The notes below the pieces were generated by a model. The model did not search any database. It saw nothing but the letters and a program-made list of their open reading frames with translations, and was not told where the DNA came from. DNA of 16,976 nucleotides from positions 1-16,976 of the forward strand of contig CAJTYC010000058.1 in assembly GCA_910584185.1 (NCBI GenBank), read 5' to 3'. The stretch comes from an uncultured Muribaculaceae bacterium (GTDB taxonomy: Bacteria; Bacteroidota; Bacteroidia; Bacteroidales; Muribaculaceae). A program made the position numbers and the translations under genes. Of the stretch, positions 6,328-13,227 are shown one piece after another. Positions within the stretch are counted from its first letter, which is position 1; the number at the start of each line of letters is the position of its first letter.

Positions 6328-6367
6328 AAAAAGAGGGCGTATCAGAATTTAGATACACCCTCTTTTT
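6328..6367 (+). terminator. Bidirectional terminator between RNase E/G and folC
   Basis: AAAAAGAGGGCGTATC (6328-6343) pairs with GATACACCCTCTTTTT (6352-6367) around an 8-base loop, with one mismatch. The A-run before and T-run after make it a U-tailed terminator on both strands. It begins 20 bases after the RNase E/G stop and ends 9 bases before the folC stop on the opposite strand, so it suits both convergent transcripts. Confidence 0.88.
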
Positions 6368-6376
6368 GCAATATCA

Positions 6377-7651
6377 TTATTGATGACGGTGGTTTGACAG
6401 GAAATCTGCTACGATAAATGTGCTGCCTCCTATGTAGATTATGTCGTTAGGGGTAGCCTCTTCGCGTGCTTCTGCGTAGGCTTCTGCCACTGTCGGGTAG
6501 CCTTTGCATCTGAACCCCTGTGCTTGCATGCGCTCAAGCAGCTCTTGCCATGGCATCGCCCGTGGTATCTGTGCCTGAGTTACATAGAAGACCGCCTCTT
6601 TCGGAAACATTGGCAGTATATGCTCCACATCCTTGTCAGACACGAAGCCTATCACCATGCGTAAGGCTGCAGCTTCGTTTTCGCTGCGCTTTCCGCTCAT
6701 GAGCCTTTCAAGCTGGGGCATGTTGTAGCTCAAGCCTGCCTGGTTGTGGCCCGTGTCGCAGATTGTCAGCGGTGAATTGCTCACCACACTCCAGCGGCCA
6801 CTGAATCCGGTGAGTCTCTGCACCTCTGAGAATCCCTCCGCCATCGCCTTGTCTGATATCTCTATGCCTATCTTGCGAAGTTCGGAGAGTGCCACCCGTG
6901 CGGTGTTGGCATTCTTCTTCTGATAGTCGCCCTGCAATGCGCAGTGCAGTGCCTCGTTGGCTGCTTCATCCACTTCGCGATATGCCTCACGCAGAGGTGC
7001 TCCGACTTCTGATGCCTTGGCGCGAAACACCGGCTCGGTCTCTTCAATCGCCTCACCAATCACTGCAGGTATGCCGTGCTTTATTATGCCGGCCTTTTCA
7101 GAGGCTATCTTCGCGAGCGTATCGCCCAAAAACTGCGTGTGATCGAAAGATATATTGGTGATTACACTCAATAAGGGTGTGATGATATTGGTGGAGTCGA
7201 GCCGGCCTCCCATGCCGACCTCGATTACGGCATAGTCAACATCCTGCTTTGCAAACCAGTCGAATGCCATCATCATGGTCAATTCGAAAAATGATGGCTT
7301 ATCCCCATCATATCCACCCTTGCGCCAGCTCTCCACAAATTCAATAACCTCCCGCTCCGAAATCATCTCTCCGTTTACGCGCATCCGCTCACGAAAGTCC
7401 ACGAGATGGGGCGACGTGTAAAGTCCGACTTTGTAGCCCTGTGCCTGAAGTACGGCGGCGATAAGGTTTGATACGCTTCCCTTACCGTTGGTGCCGGCCA
7501 CGTGTATCGCCTTCCACTTCTTGTGAGGGTCACCGAAGTGTGCCGATAGTGCCAGACTTCGTTCGAGTCCCGGTTTGTAAGCCGCTGCCCCCACTCTCGA
7601 GAACATCGGCAGCTGAGCAAATAGCCAGTCGGTTGCTTCTTTATATTCCAT
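6377..7651 (-). CDS. folC: Bifunctional folylpolyglutamate / dihydrofolate synthase
   Basis: A 424-residue Mur-ligase-type enzyme that adds glutamate to folates with ATP, and in many bacteria also makes dihydrofolate from dihydropteroate. Motifs in order: P-loop GTNGKGS (53-59), SPHLVDFRERM (80-90), IEVGMGGRLDSTN (143-155), SFDHTQFLG (168-176), SEKAGII with Lys186 in the place of the carbamylated lysine (184-190), GRW (286-288) and DTGHN (300-304). All catalytic landmarks are present and the length is normal. Whether both activities are present cannot be decided by eye, but one FolC usually does both in Bacteroidota. Its start codon lies 11 bases inside the end of the upstream chromate-transporter gene, so the two are translationally close and probably co-transcribed. 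The pathway link to the transporter is unclear. Confidence 0.96.
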   Translation of the reverse strand: MEYKEATDWLFAQLPMFSRVGAAAYKPGLERSLALSAHFGDPHKKWKAIHVAGTNGKGSVSNLIAAVLQAQGYKVGLYTSPHLVDFRERMRVNGEMISEREVIEFVESWRKGGYDGDKPSFFELTMMMAFDWFAKQDVDYAVIEVGMGGRLDSTNIITPLLSVITNISFDHTQFLGDTLAKIASEKAGIIKHGIPAVIGEAIEETEPVFRAKASEVGAPLREAYREVDEAANEALHCALQGDYQKKNANTARVALSELRKIGIEISDKAMAEGFSEVQRLTGFSGRWSVVSNSPLTICDTGHNQAGLSYNMPQLERLMSGKRSENEAAALRMVIGFVSDKDVEHILPMFPKEAVFYVTQAQIPRAMPWQELLERMQAQGFRCKGYPTVAEAYAEAREEATPNDIIYIGGSTFIVADFLSNHRHQ

Positions 7652-8252
7652 ATAGCAGATACCCTGCCACCCCGGCCAATATTATGACCAGAATGGGATG
7701 GGGTTTGTATGTTTTATTTTTTAACTTTATCGGAAAATATACGAGACAAAACGATACCAAACATATTATTATGCTTGCTGTCAATTCTTTATTGGTTCCA
7801 TTTGGACAGAAGTTGGCTCCGTTCATCAGCATAATGGCAGCCGATGCAATCAAGCCTACCACAACAGGTTTCAAGCCGCTGAACACCGCTTTTATCGCAC
7901 CGCTCTCGTTATGACGGCGTATAAAGTGCGACAGATATATCACCATGAAAAATGGTATCACGGTGACTGCCAAGGTGGCGAGCACCGAGCCCAGGATACC
8001 CCAGAAGGGTGAGCCGAGTTCAGGATTGCAGTTGGCGGGTGCCACGTAGCCGATATATGTAGCTGAATTGATGCCTATCGGCCCCGGCGTCATCTGCGAG
8101 ATTGCCACTATATCGGTAAACATCTGTTCGGAAATCCAGGCGTTGTCGTTAACCACAATGCGCTGCACCAGCGAAAGCATGGCATATCCACCCCCAAACC
8201 CGAACACACCAATCTTTATATAGGCCCAAATAAGTTTCCAGTAGATTCCCAT
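7641..8252 (-). CDS. Chromate transporter family protein (CHR), second half-size subunit
   Basis: A 203-residue membrane protein with one CHR domain. It has the marks of short-chain CHR proteins: FGFGGGYAMLSLVQ near residues 17-30 and the loop SQMTPGPIGINSATYIGY near 52-69, followed by about four more hydrophobic segments. Such half-size proteins are encoded in pairs and are thought to form the equivalent of a full ChrA, which exports chromate by anion exchange. In gut anaerobes the real substrate may be a different anion. The other half lies upstream on the same strand, 137 bases away or slightly more depending on its stop. The ATG is clear. The gene overlaps the folC start by 11 bases. Confidence 0.92.
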   Translation of the reverse strand: MGIYWKLIWAYIKIGVFGFGGGYAMLSLVQRIVVNDNAWISEQMFTDIVAISQMTPGPIGINSATYIGYVAPANCNPELGSPFWGILGSVLATLAVTVIPFFMVIYLSHFIRRHNESGAIKAVFSGLKPVVVGLIASAAIMLMNGANFCPNGTNKELTASIIICLVSFCLVYFPIKLKNKTYKPHPILVIILAGVAGYLLYGI

Positions 8253-8255
8253 TAC

Positions 8256-8295
8256 GAGTTTATAAGTTTATGAGTTTATGGGTTTATGAGTTTAT
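8256..8295. repeat. Five tandem 8-base repeats, consensus RRGTTTAT
   Basis: Five uninterrupted copies occur: GAGTTTAT, AAGTTTAT, GAGTTTAT, GGGTTTAT, GAGTTTAT. Only the first two bases vary. The array lies just upstream of the ATG of the second CHR gene, so in its transcript it reads as ATAAACYY repeats ending four bases before the start codon. A related ATAACTC pair is seen at the other end of the same gap (8374-8384). Such short arrays can change copy number and so alter spacing at a start site. Confidence 0.75.
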
Positions 8296-8389
8296 TGTTA
8301 GTCCTGAATGAATATGTAAGATAAATTATCATTGAATATATAATACAGACTTACAATGATTTATTTACTTCATAACTCATAACTATGAC

Positions 8390-8962
8390 TTAATACTTAA
8401 TTTTGCGGCGTGATAGCCACCAGAACATATAGCCACCGACGGCTCCAAGCACGATGTAGAGTATCGGGCTTGAGGCAGTACCCATATCGAGCGATATCAT
8501 CAACGCCACGATTATCGGTATCCATACCGTCTTGAGTGTCAGCTTGGCCGACTTGGCCGACGACAACACCGGGACTATGATCAGTGCCACCACGCATGGA
8601 CGGATACCCATGAATATCGCCGACAATGTGCGGTTGTTCTTTATGGTCTCGGGCGTAAGGAATATCGCGATAGCCAATATTATCAGAAATGATGGCAATA
8701 TGGTGCCGAGCGAAGCCGCAATGCTTCCTTTCATGCCACGCAGCCTGTCGCCTATCGACGAGGCGATGTTGACTGCGAGAATGCCCGGAATAGCCTGTGA
8801 TATGGCCAAGAGATCGATAAATTCCTCGCGCTCAATCCAATGATGCTTGTCTACTATCTCTCGCTCTATAATTGAAATCATGGCCCATCCGCCACCAAAG
8901 GTGAATGCACCGATTTTGAAGAAGGTGGCGAATAATTGCCAATAGATGTTTTTGTTCTTCAC
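8390..8962 (-). CDS. Chromate transporter family protein (CHR), first half-size subunit
   Basis: A half-size CHR membrane protein, 190 residues from the start I prefer. It carries FTFGGGWAMISIIEREIV near the N-terminus and the loop ISQAIPGILAVNIASSIG. Its partner has PGP in this loop, while this one has PGI, a change from the usual CHR motif. About five to six hydrophobic segments follow, ending WLSRRKIKY. No ATG is available near the beginning. GTG at 8960-8962 gives MKNKNIYWQLF, which lines up with MGIYWKLIW of the partner, so I chose it. TTG at 8993-8995 would add eleven mostly polar residues, and a stop lies two codons before that. It is the first of the pair and lies after cydB, separated by a hairpin and 9-base repeats, so it may have its own promoter. 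Confidence 0.9.
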   Translation of the reverse strand: MKNKNIYWQLFATFFKIGAFTFGGGWAMISIIEREIVDKHHWIEREEFIDLLAISQAIPGILAVNIASSIGDRLRGMKGSIAASLGTILPSFLIILAIAIFLTPETIKNNRTLSAIFMGIRPCVVALIIVPVLSSAKSAKLTLKTVWIPIIVALMISLDMGTASSPILYIVLGAVGGYMFWWLSRRKIKY

Positions 8963-8996
8963 TTTAAGTAAATCCGTCTTTTTTTTGACTTGCAAG

Positions 8997-9032
8997 GCTT
9001 ATAAGTCCTATAAGACCTTTAAGACCTATTAT
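8997..9032. repeat. Four tandem 9-base repeats upstream of the CHR gene pair
   Basis: Units are GCTTATAAG, TCCTATAAG, ACCTTTAAG and a degenerate ACCTATTAT, with no gaps. They lie just ahead of the possible TTG start (8995) of the first CHR gene and just behind the cydB-side hairpin. They differ from the 8-base repeats ahead of the second CHR gene. No function is evident. Confidence 0.6.
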
Positions 9033-9036
9033 ATAT

Positions 9037-9074
9037 AATAGTGAGGGTGTAAAAAACTTCACACCCCCACTATT
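9037..9074 (-). terminator. Hairpin after cydB, probable cydAB terminator
   Basis: AATAGTG-A-GGGTGT (9037-9050) pairs with ACACCC-C-CACTATT (9061-9074), giving 13 pairs and one mismatch around a 10-base A-rich loop. It starts 14 bases downstream of the cydB stop in the direction of transcription. The sequence beyond it is A/T-rich but is not a clean U-run, so termination may be partial and allow read-through into the CHR genes. Confidence 0.55.
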
Positions 9075-9087
9075 TAAAATATGATTG

Positions 9088-10203
9088 TCAATTAGACTTC
9101 TTGTCCATCTGGCGCCACACATACCATATGTAAGCCAATACAAACGGTATGAATATTGAGGCATAGCTCATGGCGGTGAGCGTGAACTTAGATGATGAAG
9201 CGTTGCGTATCGTCAGTGAACTCATCGGGTCGCTATACGACGGGAGGAACGCTGTGTCGCCATATCCGGCAGTCCAGAAGAGCGATGCCACCACCAAGAA
9301 AGTTCCGAAACCGGCAAACCAGATTCCTGATGTGCAATGCTTGGCAAAGATGGACCGGATTACGCCCACAAGCACAAGCACCACGCCGATTGCCCATGTG
9401 GTGATAATCCACCATTGGTCCACCATGTTGAAGAAGTATTTATGCGGCGTGACGCTCACCGAAGCATTGCGGCCATCTTCAGTGATTACGGTGTAGCCGT
9501 CGCTGAGCCAGAGCACTGCGGTGAAGGCCAAGAACATCACCACGAATATGCCGCCGTTGATGAAGAGCTTGCGCTTAAGCACCATAAAGAGTTCCTGGTC
9601 GTCTATGCGGTTCATCATATAGAGGCAAGCGAGCGTGCGCGCCAAGAAGAGCACCATCACTCCCATGAGCAGGTTTTGCCAGGTGAATATCGTCTCGAAG
9701 CCATGCGTCGGGCCCCACTGCGAAATCACAGGCGAGCCGGGTGTGAGCAGGTTGTCGCGGTTCACACTGAAGTCACCGCCGAAGAAGAAGAGCGCCACTG
9801 CCTCACCGAGTAGTATCGTGCCGATGCTACCGTTGATGAAGAGGAAAGCATCGTAGGTGCGCGTGCCGTAGAGGTTGCCTTTCTTGCGGCGGTATTCATA
9901 ACTCACGGCCTGGAGCACGAAGCTGAAGAGTATCAATATCCAGAGCCAGTATGCACCGCCGAAGCATGTGGAGTAATAGAGCGGAAATGACGCGAAGAGA
10001 GCACCGCCAAATGTCACCAAGGTGGTGAAGGTAAGCTCCCATTTGCTGCCCATTGCCGATATAATCTCGTCGCGGCGCTTGTCGTTGATGCCAAGACCGA
10101 ATATCATGGACTGTCCCCCTTGCACAAAGAGCAGGAATACGAGTATGCCTCCCAACACGGAGATCAGTAGCCACCAGTAGTTTTGAAGTTGTTCGAGTGC
10201 CAT
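9088..10203 (-). CDS. cydB: Cytochrome bd quinol oxidase subunit II
   Basis: A 371-residue multi-pass membrane protein, partner of CydA in the bd oxidase that reduces oxygen with quinol electrons at low oxygen. It begins YWWLLISVLGGILVFLLFVQGG, followed by GGALFASFP at 66-74 and SYEYRRKKGN. The C-terminal SSLTIRNASSSKFTLTAM corresponds to the conserved end of CydB. Compared from memory with E. coli CydB, the acidic residues of the DGFD and WDGNxVW motifs are missing; the matching stretches read QGGQSM and WELTFTT. That divergence seems to be a lineage feature and may mean a different proton route or haem surroundings. The gene starts five bases after the cydA stop, a typical coupled pair. No cydX-like gene is visible after it. 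Confidence 0.96.
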   Translation of the reverse strand: MALEQLQNYWWLLISVLGGILVFLLFVQGGQSMIFGLGINDKRRDEIISAMGSKWELTFTTLVTFGGALFASFPLYYSTCFGGAYWLWILILFSFVLQAVSYEYRRKKGNLYGTRTYDAFLFINGSIGTILLGEAVALFFFGGDFSVNRDNLLTPGSPVISQWGPTHGFETIFTWQNLLMGVMVLFLARTLACLYMMNRIDDQELFMVLKRKLFINGGIFVVMFLAFTAVLWLSDGYTVITEDGRNASVSVTPHKYFFNMVDQWWIITTWAIGVVLVLVGVIRSIFAKHCTSGIWFAGFGTFLVVASLFWTAGYGDTAFLPSYSDPMSSLTIRNASSSKFTLTAMSYASIFIPFVLAYIWYVWRQMDKKSN

Positions 10204-10208
10204 GTCTT

Positions 10209-11777
10209 TTATACTTTTTCAGGGGTGTATAATTCTTCTTTCGATCTCTTGTCTATATATTTGCACATGATGCTGACCTCTGCCGCAAGCAGTATGGTGA
10301 ACACTGCCGCAAACATCCAGAACGTAAGCACCACGGAGCTGACCGGTATGTCAGATATGGCGGCGATGGTGGGCAGTATGTCCTGGATAGTCCATGGCTG
10401 ACGGCCTACCTCGGCAACGGCCCAACCTGCCTCTGAGCATATCCACATAAAGGGCACCGATAACATTGCCAACATGTAGAACCAACGGGCCTTGTCAATC
10501 CAACTCTTGTAGTATACAAGAATAAGCGTGAGCACATAGAATGCCAGGAAGTATGTGCCGAGAGCCACCATGATGCGGAACATAGTGAAGGTCAGACCCA
10601 CCGGTGGGATAGCCTCCTTGACATCCTTGAAATATGCGTAGCCGAAATATGGATAGTTCACTTTCAATTCGTCGGCGGCTTTCTGCATAGCAGCCTTGTC
10701 ACCGGCTCGTCGCGCCGCGTCAAACTCCTCGAGCGATTTGTGGGCAAGCTTGCCCCGAGTGATGCGCTCCGCGTAGCTCACCGTGTTGATGGTGTCGCCA
10801 TTCTCGTTGATGCTGATGCCGTTCACGATATCGCTGATGCCGGGCACGAATGAGTCTACCTTATGGTTGGCGAGTATCGAAAGTCCGTAGGGTATCGACA
10901 CCTCAAAGAGATATTCATCCTCGTCGTTGTTCCATTCTTTATCGGGGTTTACAATGCCTACTGCCGTGAGCGACTGCCCGGTGCTACCGTGATACAGACC
11001 CTCCATGGCAGCGAGTTTCATGGGCTGGTGCTTGGCTACCTGCACTGCCGATCCATCGCCGGTATACATGGTCAGGAGCAAGCCCGCGAGGCCGAACCAT
11101 GCTCCGGCCTTGATAGAGTTGACGGCAAACTCACGGTTGCGGCGCTTCCAGAGCATATAGCAGCTCACGCCAATCACAAACACGCCCGCAAGAGCCCATC
11201 CGCTGAACACCGAATGGAAGAACTTGTTGATGGCGATAGGGGAGAAGAGCGCCCAGAAGTCGTTCATCACATTGCGCATCTGAACCGGGTCAAACTCCAT
11301 GCCCACAGGATATTGCATCCATGCGTTGGCCACAAGGATCCAGAGTGCCGATATCGAGGCACCTATGGCCGTGAGCCATGTGGAGGCAAGGTGAAATTTC
11401 GGACTCACCTTGTTCCAACCGAAAAACATCACTGCGCCAAATGTGGCCTCCATGAAGAATGCCACAACGCCTTCGATTGCCAACGGTGCCCCGAATATGT
11501 CGCCCACAAACCATGAGTAGTTACTCCAGTTGGTGCCGAACTCAAATTCGAGAATCAACCCGGTGGCTACGCCAACTGCGAAGTTGATGCCAAACAAGGT
11601 CATCCAGAACTTCGTGGCTTTCAGCCAATTTTCTGACTTGGTGCGGAGATACATGCTCTCCATGATGGCCACCAATACCGACAGACCTAAGGTGAGCGGC
11701 ACGAAAAGCCAGTGGTAGATCGCGGTCATGGCAAACTGCAGCCTTGACCAGTCAACTACTTCAATCAAGTTTTCCAT
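10209..11777 (-). CDS. cydA: Cytochrome bd quinol oxidase subunit I
   Basis: A 522-residue multi-pass membrane protein carrying the haems of cytochrome bd. Ligand candidates sit where expected: His22 in AIYHWLF (haem b595 side), His188 in KFFHSVFSGWA and Met403 in FRIMVALG (haem b558). Glu102 and Glu110 lie in GAPLAIEGVVAFFMEATFG, matching the proton-path glutamates. The quinol loop begins near residue 240, and Lys254 and Glu259 in MKLAAMEG match the quinol-site pair of E. coli. The loop is long, about 150 residues before PPVGLTFTMF, so this is the long-loop class. GRQPW is present near the end. It heads the cydAB operon with a plausible promoter and a hairpin leader upstream. The enzyme suits a gut anaerobe scavenging traces of oxygen. 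Confidence 0.98.
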   Translation of the reverse strand: MENLIEVVDWSRLQFAMTAIYHWLFVPLTLGLSVLVAIMESMYLRTKSENWLKATKFWMTLFGINFAVGVATGLILEFEFGTNWSNYSWFVGDIFGAPLAIEGVVAFFMEATFGAVMFFGWNKVSPKFHLASTWLTAIGASISALWILVANAWMQYPVGMEFDPVQMRNVMNDFWALFSPIAINKFFHSVFSGWALAGVFVIGVSCYMLWKRRNREFAVNSIKAGAWFGLAGLLLTMYTGDGSAVQVAKHQPMKLAAMEGLYHGSTGQSLTAVGIVNPDKEWNNDEDEYLFEVSIPYGLSILANHKVDSFVPGISDIVNGISINENGDTINTVSYAERITRGKLAHKSLEEFDAARRAGDKAAMQKAADELKVNYPYFGYAYFKDVKEAIPPVGLTFTMFRIMVALGTYFLAFYVLTLILVYYKSWIDKARWFYMLAMLSVPFMWICSEAGWAVAEVGRQPWTIQDILPTIAAISDIPVSSVVLTFWMFAAVFTILLAAEVSIMCKYIDKRSKEELYTPEKV

Positions 11778-11803
11778 ATTTAAATTTTTAGATTATTTAG
11801 CGA

Positions 11804-11844
11804 GATTGAGCAGAAACTGTTTTTGCGGGATTGCGCAGAAACAG
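11804..11844 (-). promoter_or_regulatory. cydAB leader with direct repeat and hairpin
   Basis: On the plus strand GATTGAGCAGAAACTG (11804-11819) and GATTGCGCAGAAACAG (11829-11844) are direct repeats with 14 of 16 bases equal, set 25 bases apart. In the same stretch CTGTTT and TGCG (11817-11822, 11824-11827) pair with CGCA and AAACAG (11834-11837, 11839-11844), a hairpin with one mismatch and a six-base loop. This lies in the leader between the cydA promoter and its ATG. It could be an operator pair or an RNA element; an FNR-type TTGAT-N4-ATCAA site was not found. Confidence 0.45.
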
Positions 11845-11854
11845 CTTATTAATG

Positions 11855-11884
11855 CAAAATTAGTAATTTTTTGCAAATTTCAAA
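11855..11884 (-). promoter_or_regulatory. Promoter for cydAB
   Basis: On the minus strand a -7 element TAATTTTG (11855-11862) matches TAnnTTTG exactly. A TTTG -33 box (11881-11884) lies 18 bases upstream of it, close to the usual spacing in Bacteroidota. Transcription would start near 11850, giving a leader of about 70 bases that contains the repeat and hairpin. Confidence 0.6.
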
Positions 11885-11942
11885 TATTTTTCACTAATTC
11901 ATTTTTTTTGCACCTCCTTTTCGTTTTCTCACTTAATTTTCT

Positions 11943-11950
11943 TAATTTTG
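11943..11950 (+). promoter_or_regulatory. Possible -7 promoter element for the DUF4494-yggS genes
   Basis: TAATTTTG is an exact TAnnTTTG match facing the DUF4494 gene. A TTTC (11919-11922) at 20 bases upstream could be a degenerate -33 box. The predicted leader is about 93 bases. It is divergent from the cydAB promoter. Confidence 0.45.
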
Positions 11951-12047
11951 CATTGGCAGTCATGCCATGCCTATAACATCGTAGGTCGGTCATCACTGTA
12001 ACCCAAATTTTTAAGATAGTAAAAAGACAATATTACGAACACATATT

Positions 12048-12488
12048 ATGGCACTCTGGTTTGAATGTAAAGTCAAATATGAAAGAATGATGGACAATGG
12101 CATGATGAAGAAGGTCAACGAGCCTTATCTTGTCGATGCACTGACATTCACCGAGGCTGAGGCCCGTATCATAGAGGAGCTGAAGCCGCGCATCTCTGGC
12201 GACTATTCGGTGGCTTCGGAGAAAAAGACGAAGATATCGGAAGTTTTCTTCAACGAAACGGGCGACCGCTGGTATCTCGTCAAGGTTAATATGATCACTT
12301 ATGACGAGCGCACGGAGAAGGAGAAGAAGACCATGCAGCAGATGCTGGTACAGGCTGTAGATATCGACGACGCCCTCGACAAGTTTAAGGAGGGCATGAA
12401 GGGCACCATGTCCGATATGGAGATTGCCGCTGTGCAGGAGACTCTTATTATGGATGTGTTCCCTATCGACCTCTCTGCCGATAAGTAA
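12048..12488 (+). CDS. DUF4494 domain-containing protein
   Basis: A 146-residue soluble protein matching the Bacteroidota-restricted DUF4494 family, which has no assigned function. It opens MALWFECKVKYERM, and the family pattern continues through VNEPYLVDALTFTEAEARI and a middle strand FFNETGDRWYLVKVNMITYD. It ends with an acidic segment, IAAVQETLIMDVFPIDL. There is no signal peptide or membrane segment, so it is cytoplasmic. It begins ATG behind ACACATATT, A/T-rich and without a Shine-Dalgarno motif. The yggS gene follows after 12 bases, so the two are probably one operon, and a link to pyridoxal phosphate or amino acid metabolism is possible but unproven. Confidence 0.9.
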   Translation: MALWFECKVKYERMMDNGMMKKVNEPYLVDALTFTEAEARIIEELKPRISGDYSVASEKKTKISEVFFNETGDRWYLVKVNMITYDERTEKEKKTMQQMLVQAVDIDDALDKFKEGMKGTMSDMEIAAVQETLIMDVFPIDLSADK

Positions 12489-12500
12489 TGACCTCGCTGC

Positions 12501-13166
12501 ATGGGAATAGCTGACAATATTAAAAAACTACATAGCGAGTTGCCCGAGGGTGTCCGACTGGTGGCTGTGTCGAAATTCCATCCGGTCGAAGCCTTGCGTC
12601 AGGCCTATGATGCCGGGCAGCGTCTCTTCGGCGAGAGCCGCGTGCAGGAGTTGCTCCAGAAGATTCCGCAGATGCCCGACGATGTGCAGTGGCATTTCAT
12701 AGGCCATCTGCAGACCAACAAGGTGCATCAGCTCATAGGCCGCACGGCCCTGATCGAAAGTGTCGACACGGAGCGTCTGCTCAATTTCATAGACCGCAAG
12801 TCGGAAGAGGCCGGAGTGGTGACACGGGTGCTGCTCCAGGTGCATGTGGCCCGCGAGGAAACTAAGTTTGGCTTCCTGCCAGAGGAAATTTTCGACTATT
12901 TTCGCGCCCGTAAGTTCGAATCTCTTCAAGCCACACATATATGCGGAATTATGGGCATGGCAAGCAATTCTGACGACAAACAGCTCGTGGAGCATGATTT
13001 CATGCGAATACGTGAAGTCTACGATGAAGTGCTTCGAATAGCCCCCGACCTCAGAGGCTTCGACATCCTGTCGATGGGTATGAGCGGAGACTGGCCCTTG
13101 GCCGTGAGCCAAGGTAGTAACCTCATCAGGGTCGGCACCGCTATCTTTGGCAACCGTGAGTATTGA
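12501..13166 (+). CDS. YggS/PLPBP family pyridoxal phosphate homeostasis protein
   Basis: A 221-residue TIM-barrel protein that binds pyridoxal 5'-phosphate and keeps the cofactor pool balanced; no catalytic reaction is known. The PLP lysine is Lys25 in VAVSKFHP (21-28). Other family motifs are LFGESRVQE (42-50), HFIGHLQTNK (65-74), SMGMSGDW (191-198) and RVGTAIFG (210-217), the last two forming the phosphate-binding end. The length is normal for the family. It lies 12 bases after the DUF4494 gene and 61 bases before the sugar transporter. A 221-residue open frame on the opposite strand over this gene is only a shadow. Confidence 0.95.
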   Translation: MGIADNIKKLHSELPEGVRLVAVSKFHPVEALRQAYDAGQRLFGESRVQELLQKIPQMPDDVQWHFIGHLQTNKVHQLIGRTALIESVDTERLLNFIDRKSEEAGVVTRVLLQVHVAREETKFGFLPEEIFDYFRARKFESLQATHICGIMGMASNSDDKQLVEHDFMRIREVYDEVLRIAPDLRGFDILSMGMSGDWPLAVSQGSNLIRVGTAIFGNREY

Positions 13167-13227
13167 GACTTTGTAATTCAAATATTTAACCATGAAAATA
13201 TTAAAATCTTAAAATCAAAATATAATT

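Noticed and set aside
10863..11516. A 217-codon open frame on the plus strand over cydA
   Set aside because: It is antisense to a fully conserved cydA, is rich in His, Cys and Glu in a way typical of complementary-strand shadows, and matches no family I know.
12528..13193. A 221-codon minus-strand frame over the yggS gene
   Set aside because: The equal length is a coincidence. The plus strand encodes all YggS motifs, and the reverse frame has no recognisable domain.
13192..13212. A six-codon frame (MKILKS) ahead of the sugar transporter, as a possible leader peptide
   Set aside because: It is too short to judge, lies in A/T-rich sequence where such frames are common, and has no paired hairpins behind it.
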